This document shows positions 27,103-32,800 of a DNA stretch of 64,000 bases, one piece after another (position 1 is the stretch's first letter; each line of letters begins with the position of its first letter). The notes under the pieces were generated by a model. It saw nothing but the letters and a program-made list of their open reading frames with translations. It searched no databases and was not told the origin of the DNA. Source of the stretch: JACRAR01 sp041674385. GTDB lineage: Bacteria; Pseudomonadota; Gammaproteobacteria; Burkholderiales; Rhodocyclaceae. Location: NCBI GenBank assembly GCA_041674385.1, contig JBAYVU010000009.1, positions 1-64,000 of the forward strand, written 5' to 3'. A program made the translations under genes and the position numbers.

Positions 27103-27118
27103 TCACCTCAACTGATCA
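27103..27118. repeat. Degenerate copy of the att core
   Basis: TCACCTCAACTGATCA differs at one base from TCACTTCAACTGATCA, which lies in the 89-bp direct repeats of the integrated element (28149-28164 in the left copy). It sits between the acs terminator and the toxin-antitoxin cassette, so a second, older insertion event is possible. The rest of 27044-27183 shows no gene. Confidence 0.4.
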
Positions 27119-27183
27119 GGGGGCAGTTCCTGCATGATCGACTTGAGATGAGTAAGTGGCCCTGCAGTCATCACCACTCCCGA

Positions 27184-27369
27184 TCAAGCCGCCGCCAATT
27201 CCCGAACATCACGCAGCAATTGCTCCCTTCCCGTTGACCGCTGCCTTCGGCTGTAACCGCGCTTGATCGCCTTCCGCGTGCCCGGCTTCCAGTGCAGAAA
27301 ATGCCGCCAGCGGGTGAGTGCGTCGTACTCGTCGCCACCAGACATGGGAATGATGTGAGCGCACTTCAC
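27184..27369 (-). CDS. Small basic protein downstream of antitoxin (copy 1 of repeated cassette)
   Basis: 61 residues, GTG start, sequence core GGDEYDALTRWRHFLHWKPG then TRKAIKRGYSRRQR. Very basic, probably nucleic acid or partner binding; I do not know a function. It begins five bases after the stop of the HigA-like gene. Copy 2 (41966-42151) occupies the same position behind an unrelated antitoxin, mqsA. Differences between the copies are mostly synonymous (for example GCT/GCG, ATT/ATC, GGT/GGC), which supports coding. DNA similarity begins at the GTATAG that ends each antitoxin and stops at the TGA of this gene. Confidence 0.7.
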   Translation of the reverse strand: MKCAHIIPMSGGDEYDALTRWRHFLHWKPGTRKAIKRGYSRRQRSTGREQLLRDVRELAAA

Positions 27370-27374
27370 GGCCG

Positions 27375-27704
27375 CTATACCATCTGAATGACCAGTTTCT
27401 TCCCGCAGGCATCCGCGTACTTGCGCAGAGTAGCCAGGGAAGGGGAATGCTTTCGGCTGCCCAGACTGGATTCGATGCGGGCAAGCACGGGCTGGGATAC
27501 CCCCATCCGTTCAGCGACATCGGCCTGGGTGAGTCCTGCATCCTTACGCGCATGCAGTAGGGCTCCCAGAGCTGCGAATTCATCCTCTAGGGCGTCGTAG
27601 GCAACGCGAAACTCCGGATCAGCCTTGCGCTTCTTCGCGGCATAGCCCTTGGGGTCGAACGCCACCGGCTGATAACGGTCTTCGGTCTGAATCTTTTTAG
27701 CCAT
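27375..27704 (-). CDS. HTH antitoxin, HigA-like
   Basis: 109 residues with a C-terminal XRE-type helix-turn-helix (LHARKDAGLTQADVAERMGVSQPVLARIE, about 49-78). The N-terminal half is charged and probably helical (RKADPEFRVAYDALEDEFA). It overlaps the upstream toxin gene by eight bases, in toxin-first order as in higBA. It should neutralise the toxin and repress the operon, probably at the inverted repeat 28033-28048. The last codon and stop (GTA TAG) are shared with mqsA as part of a duplicated block. Confidence 0.85.
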   Translation of the reverse strand: MAKKIQTEDRYQPVAFDPKGYAAKKRKADPEFRVAYDALEDEFAALGALLHARKDAGLTQADVAERMGVSQPVLARIESSLGSRKHSPSLATLRKYADACGKKLVIQMV

Positions 27705-28023
27705 GTTGCACCTCCTTCAATCTCTTGCGAGCAATCTTCAATTCCTTGGGCGGGGTCTGCTGGGTCTTCTTGATGAAGCCATGCAGGATCACGATCCGCC
27801 GGCCTATCAAGGTACAGAAGAACGCCCGGCCTATTCCTTCTTCACCCTTGGCACGCATCTCGAAAAGCCCATCACCAAAAGGCCTGGTGTAGGGCAGGCC
27901 GAGATTCGGGCCAGATTCAACCATCTGTTCTGCAATTCGGGTAAAACTGGCATTGATGCCTGCCGGCCATCCTTTAACTTCGTCTCGTACCCCAACGTTG
28001 TAGAAATCGATGGAATAACTCAT
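27697..28023 (-). CDS. RelE/HigB-like toxin (phage-derived Gp49-like)
   Basis: 108 residues. The pattern GLPYTRPFGDGLFEMRAKGEEGIGRAFFCTLIGRRIVILHGFIKKTQQTP is typical of the RelE/HigB fold: the FEMR strand, GxGRAFFC, and the HGFIKKTQ motif of ribosome-dependent mRNA interferases. It is followed by the coupled antitoxin. It lies outside the 17-kb element, between the left repeat and acs. Confidence 0.88.
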   Translation of the reverse strand: MSYSIDFYNVGVRDEVKGWPAGINASFTRIAEQMVESGPNLGLPYTRPFGDGLFEMRAKGEEGIGRAFFCTLIGRRIVILHGFIKKTQQTPPKELKIARKRLKEVQHG

Positions 28024-28032
28024 AGTGGTAAT

Positions 28033-28048
28033 ATAGCAAGCGTGCTAT
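28033..28048. promoter_or_regulatory. Inverted repeat, likely operator of the HigBA-like operon
   Basis: ATAGCA-AGCG-TGCTAT lies ten bases upstream of the toxin start codon, overlapping the expected promoter of the leftward operon. Autoregulation by the antitoxin is inferred from family behaviour. Confidence 0.5.
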
Positions 28049-28082
28049 TAAATTGCAAGGGGGAAAACCTCGGCGACCATAA

Positions 28083-28171
28083 ACAAAAAAGCCCGTATTT
28101 ACCGGGCTTTCTGCTGGGTCATGAGACGACCCTAGACAATGCGATATTTCACTTCAACTGATCATGCAACA
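28083..28171. repeat. Left attachment repeat (attL), 89 bp
   Basis: Identical to 45304-45392. It contains an orphan copy of the bamC tail (codons HDQLK and stop on the minus strand) and the bamC terminator hairpin. Flanking bases differ at both ends. The 262 bases that follow (28172-28433) are AT-rich and show no gene. Confidence 0.92.
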
Positions 28172-28433
28172 TAGTCAGAACAATTGTAAGTGAATGACGA
28201 ATAATGATAAATAAAATTGTTGTGGGTATCTAACTACTCATCAGGCTACACTCGAAGCCGCTGCCCCTCTGGAATTCTGACAAGCGAACATCATTGTGTA
28301 GTTAGAAACAGATGCTGGTGGGCAGAACTGCAATACAGACTGAAATCGGCAAGACTTGCCGTTGACGAGATGATATTTGGCCTGGTACGTCAATTGCATG
28401 TCCAAGGGATAAATCCTGATCGAGGAAAGTCCC

Positions 28434-28919
28434 GTGAAAATTGATACCACACCAGAAACCTTACAACCCCAATTTCAAGCAGCAGTCGCGCGAGAAGGCA
28501 CCGATTTTCAGACCGCACTAGACGCCGCGAAGAAGAAATCGGCAGAGACGAATGGCAATTCTTCAGCGGCGAAAGCTGATGCCGCCAGGAAAAAGGCGGC
28601 TGCATCGCACCGCGCGGACGCTACCTTCCTAGCGGACTATGTAACGAAAACCCCGGCGCAGCACATGCGAGATCGAGTTCAGCAACTGCGCGAAGAGATT
28701 CTGAAAAGAATGGGGCTAAGTGAGCAGGCTCTGGCCGCAATGCCACCGGGCCAGCGGGAAGCGGTTGAGAAGTCGATCATGGCAGAGATTCAGAAACGAC
28801 TTTTCGGTGAAGCCGGCAAAGCGGAGGAGTCCCAAAACCCGGCAAACCAATTCGACTTGCAGCCGCTGTTGCAGGAGACAAAGACGCCGGATAAGGCGTC
28901 AAACTCGGTGCGTTCTTAG
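28434..28919 (+). CDS. Hypothetical protein of the element, 161 residues
   Basis: GTG start preceded by GAGGAAAG at 28422-28429. The first half is rich in Ala and Lys. The second half holds a conserved-looking helical segment: TPAQHMRDRVQQLREEILKR then MGLSEQALAAMPPGQREAVEKSI. I recall similar MPPxQRxAVExxI segments in uncharacterised proteobacterial proteins, with no function known. It is one of only two rightward genes in the element, next to attL. The following 205 bases hold no clear gene. Confidence 0.6.
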   Translation: MKIDTTPETLQPQFQAAVAREGTDFQTALDAAKKKSAETNGNSSAAKADAARKKAAASHRADATFLADYVTKTPAQHMRDRVQQLREEILKRMGLSEQALAAMPPGQREAVEKSIMAEIQKRLFGEAGKAEESQNPANQFDLQPLLQETKTPDKASNSVRS

Positions 28920-29124
28920 CCCCGCTGCGTTTCTGATTGCCTATCTGAAGGAAAAAGCGGCGGGAAGAGTCCAGGAGAAGTCACCCCTCCCGCCTGACCA
29001 GTGCAGCGGGGGTTGGGGTGCGTCTGGCTATGACGAAAGTTACCACAACCCTGCGGATCTGCTTATCACAGCTTTTCCCCCGCATGATACTGTTCGATTG
29101 CCGACCGATCACAAATAGACATCT

Positions 29125-29403
29125 GTGCTCCACCCACCGCCTTGGCTCACCCGGGAAGAGATAGACGACTTCTGCATGCCACTGAAGCAGCATGCGGCGC
29201 AGATTCGCCATCTGCTCAGTTGCGGGCTGACTGTCAGGACCAAACCGAACGGCGCCCCGCTGGTGATGCGGACGCACTTCGAGGAAGTGATGAACAAGGG
29301 GAAGAAGAAACCCACCGGAAAGCGCGAGCCGAACCGTACAGCGTTGATCGAATCATTCAAGAAGCAGAAACGTGGCAATCATGGCAACGACTCGACCAAC
29401 TGA
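29125..29403 (+). CDS. DUF4224-type phage protein
   Basis: 92 residues: PPWLTREEIDDFCMPLKQHA then AAQIRHLLSCGLTVRTKPNG and APLVMRTHFEEVM. This is the DUF4224 pattern, small phage proteins usually encoded just upstream of a tyrosine integrase (LTxEEIxxxTGxxxxxxQxxxLxxxGI). The C-terminal tail is basic. Here no integrase follows; only about 31 open codons (from ATG 29379) remain before a stop, so it may be the remnant of an earlier recombination module. GTG start; SD not obvious. Confidence 0.6.
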   Translation: MLHPPPWLTREEIDDFCMPLKQHAAQIRHLLSCGLTVRTKPNGAPLVMRTHFEEVMNKGKKKPTGKREPNRTALIESFKKQKRGNHGNDSTN

Positions 29404-29549
29404 TCCAGGAACGTTAGCGCCAGGTGGTAGATTCCCGGCCGCTTGCTCTCACGCGGGCCGGCAACATTGAGCACAGCCATACCTTTGGCGCTCGGCATTC
29501 AGTTCAAATGAAGACATCGTCACCTTGATTCGCTAGTTGCTCATCCCTG

Positions 29550-29605
29550 AGCAAAATGTCAGCAAAATGTTAGCAAAAGTTAGCATTTGATAGCAAATTT
29601 GCTTG
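29550..29605. repeat. Helically phased AGCAAA repeats in a non-coding region
   Basis: Five related units start about 10-11 bases apart: AGCAAAATGTC (29550), AGCAAAATGTT (29561), AGCAAAAGTT (29572), AGCATTTGAT (29582) and AGCAAATTTGC (29592). A palindromic relative GAGCAAAATGCTC lies at 29683-29695. The whole interval 29404-29891 has no gene on either strand. Such phased arrays can be Rep, integrase-arm or repressor sites; which one is unknown. Confidence 0.5.
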
Positions 29606-29891
29606 CAATTATATGCAATCGAACTAACCGAATCCAGCGCCGTTACTGGCTTTCGTAGAAATTTCTACTTTGCAAAGGGTTTGAGCAAAATGCTCAGATA
29701 GGCAGCAAGTGCCCACGCCCCGGATCAGTTGAAACCATCCCTGAAACCATCGTCGCTGAATCCTTCGTTTGTGCACTAACCTCGACGCTAACTCTACCGC
29801 CAATTCCGTGGCAACTGTCTTGGCAACCTCGACTTTGGCAACCTTGGTTTCCGTGGATACCGGACTGGATACCGCGTACTTGCGTACCAGA

Positions 29892-32800
29892 TCATTTCTC
29901 CTTCTGCGCTGCCGTCGATTCGGTCACAGCCTGTTTCAGTAGAGCATTGCGTTCTACCGTCAAGGCATCGAGCTTCTGCCGCTTCTCTGCCGGCGTCAGC
30001 GCCTGGTCGTGGCGTACCGCTTCGGCATCCTTGTTGATCCCGGACAGGCTTTTGGCGGCGTGCTCCAGTGGCTTCGCCTCGGTCGCCAGCGGGTTAGTTT
30101 CCTTTACATCGGCGTAGCTCTTGAGTCCCATATCGTCAAGCTCCCGCATCGTGCCGCGCATGCGCTTGGATTCCTGCAGGAGGTCGTAAAAGGCCGTCTC
30201 ATACTTGGTATGCTGGGCCGGATCGTTGGCGTAGAACCGCCGAATAACCGGCATCTGGTCGGCGCGGCGTTCAGGTAACTTGTCGCCGAATAGGGCCTGG
30301 TCGGAAAGCATCAGGCCGTAAAGTGCCCAGGTGTTGAAGTAGCCGCGCAGTAGCGCCTCAGACCGGGCGGGGTTGATCTGCATTGATTCCGGTAAGTCAC
30401 GGGTAGCCATGCCGGCCGCCTTCATGGTCTCGCTGGTTCCCGGCTTCGATCTGAGGAAGGGCTGCACGTTCTCCATGCCCGGCGTCTCAATGGGGGCCTT
30501 GGTGAAGGCGTTGCGGTTCGTCGCCTGTTCGGCCAGCGGCGCGATGATCTGCGGCATCAGGTTCAGATTGAACGTCGTGCCGATGATCCGGGCGAAGTCT
30601 TTGCCCAGGCCCTGCGGATCCGCATCGATGATCTTCTCAACCGTGCGCTCGGCAGCCGATGACATGGAGCCCACCTCCCACACCTTGGGGTATCTGAAAT
30701 GCTGATCGCCGATGAAGAAATGCCAGTGCGAATCGCGGTCCCAGTCGGCCAGGTCCTGATACTTCTCGTTGTCCCGGTTCAGCAGATACAGCGCGGCAGA
30801 CATCAGGGCCATCATGCCGGCCCTGGTCGCGATCGCGCCTTTGTTCGGGTCATGCGCCAGGCCACGATAGAGCCGGTCCCAAGAAATCAGCGCCGGGCGG
30901 AGGAACATTACTGTGTCGTACATGAAGCCCAGCGCCTTGCTGTCGCCCTTCATGGCGAAGTCCGTCGACACGTCCCGCGCTAGGTAGGCCGCATGCCGTG
31001 GATTCTCGCCTTGTGCCACTGACCGCTTGTACTCGCCCAGGCGCGTACTCGACTCGAAGGCATCGCCCAGCGTCTCGATGAAGTTCAACATCTTGCCCGG
31101 CGCATCCAGCACAGTGCGGTAATCGATGCCTTGCCGGGTGTAGAACTTCTCCAGCTTGGTACGTAGATGTCCCTCGTCCAGGTAGATCGAACTGAGCCCG
31201 CCACCGTTGGCTACCCATTCCCTGTAGATCGGGTCGCTGGTCATCCGCATGCGCATGCCGTCCAGGCTGTCGAGGATAGGCCGGAAGCCTGCCCGGCTCA
31301 TGACGCTACCCATGATGGTGTCGCGCGCTATGTTGGCCAGCCAGAATTCAGGAACGGTCGTAATCGAGGCCTGGCCGATGCGCTTTGGCATACCCAGCCA
31401 CTTGACGACTTCGGACTGTACCGGCCTGTCGATCGCCGAGAGCGCCCGGTAGAGGATCGGATCGCCAACCTCGAACCAGACGGGTTTGCCATGCTGGAGC
31501 ACCGCCACCACGTTCTTGCCGGCAGGCGGTTGCCCCTTGATAAGGAATTCGAAGAAGGCTGGAGCGTCACCGTCGATGCCGATGCCGTAGCGCTTCAGCA
31601 AGGTTTCGAGTACCTGATCGCCGCTGATTTTCACCGGCCGCGACTCGGTATCGATCTTGATCATGAACTTGCCGCCGCCTTCCTTCTGAGACAGCTCGGC
31701 GACTTTCATGCGGGCTTCGTTCTTTACGGCCTTGTCAAGCAGCATCGCAGCATTGCCGACCATGTTGCCCAGCACGTCCTTGATATTGGTTGTCCCTCCT
31801 GTGAGCGCCTGAATGCCTTGCCAGTCACCTGGCTTGCCCTTGATGCCGCCGGGCTGTTCTACCCGATGGAAGGGTAGGTACTGGGTTCGCTGCCATAGCC
31901 GGCGCGATTCGGGGTTGATGATGTTTTGGGCTTCAGCGAAATCGAGAATGCCTTTGTTCCATGCCTGGTAGTCCTGGAAGGCCTTCTCGCGCTCTGGGGT
32001 ACGTAGCCTGAGCATGGCGTCAATCTCTCCCTTGGAGAATAGATGCTCGCGCTTCTGGCCAAGCAGTTCATCGGCAGAGCGTCCGACGAAGTAGAGTAGG
32101 GCATCGTCCATGCTCGCAGCGACAGGCTTCAGAATATCTTCAAGACCTTTTCCTTTCCATGAGAATGAACCGTCTGGGTTCTTCACCGGGTAGCCGAAGC
32201 GCACCGCTCCGTCTGCGATCGAGGCCGATGCGCGCGACAGGCGGGCGGATTCGTAGGGGCCGTTGGGGTTGATCTTGCCGGTCATGTCGCGTTCCATCCG
32301 GTAGATGCCGTGCAGATCATCTACGGTTGATTGCCGGAACTTGTCCCAGAAACGGTCGAAGTATTCCGCAATGGGCTTGTCAGTACCTATCTTGCTACGT
32401 GCCCGGTTGAGGGCATCCTGCCCGAACCAGCCGGTCATCTGTTCCTGCGCCTTGCGCAGCGCCGGACCGTACTTGTGGGTCTGGGTGAAATCTTCCAGCC
32501 ATGCATGAACCTTCGGGGCGCGTGCCTCAAGTACATCCGGCTGGGTCAGGAAGAGCCTGACGCCCTCGGCAAATCCCTCGTTGACCTTCTTCTGGTCGTA
32601 GCTGATCGATTTCAATTCCTCACGCAGAGCCTTGTCGCTACGCCACGCAGTTGATATTTCCGGTACGCGATGGTCAATCAGGTGTGCTACCTCATGCGCT
32701 GCAACTTCGATGTCGTTGGCTCGCTTGATCCGGACTTCCTCCACCTTGGGACGGAAGAAGCCGAGCCGCTTTTGACCTTTGACGCGCCCCTCATAGATCG

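Noticed and set aside
29550..29605. CRISPR array
   Set aside because: Units are 10-11 bases apart with no unique spacers of constant length and no cas genes.
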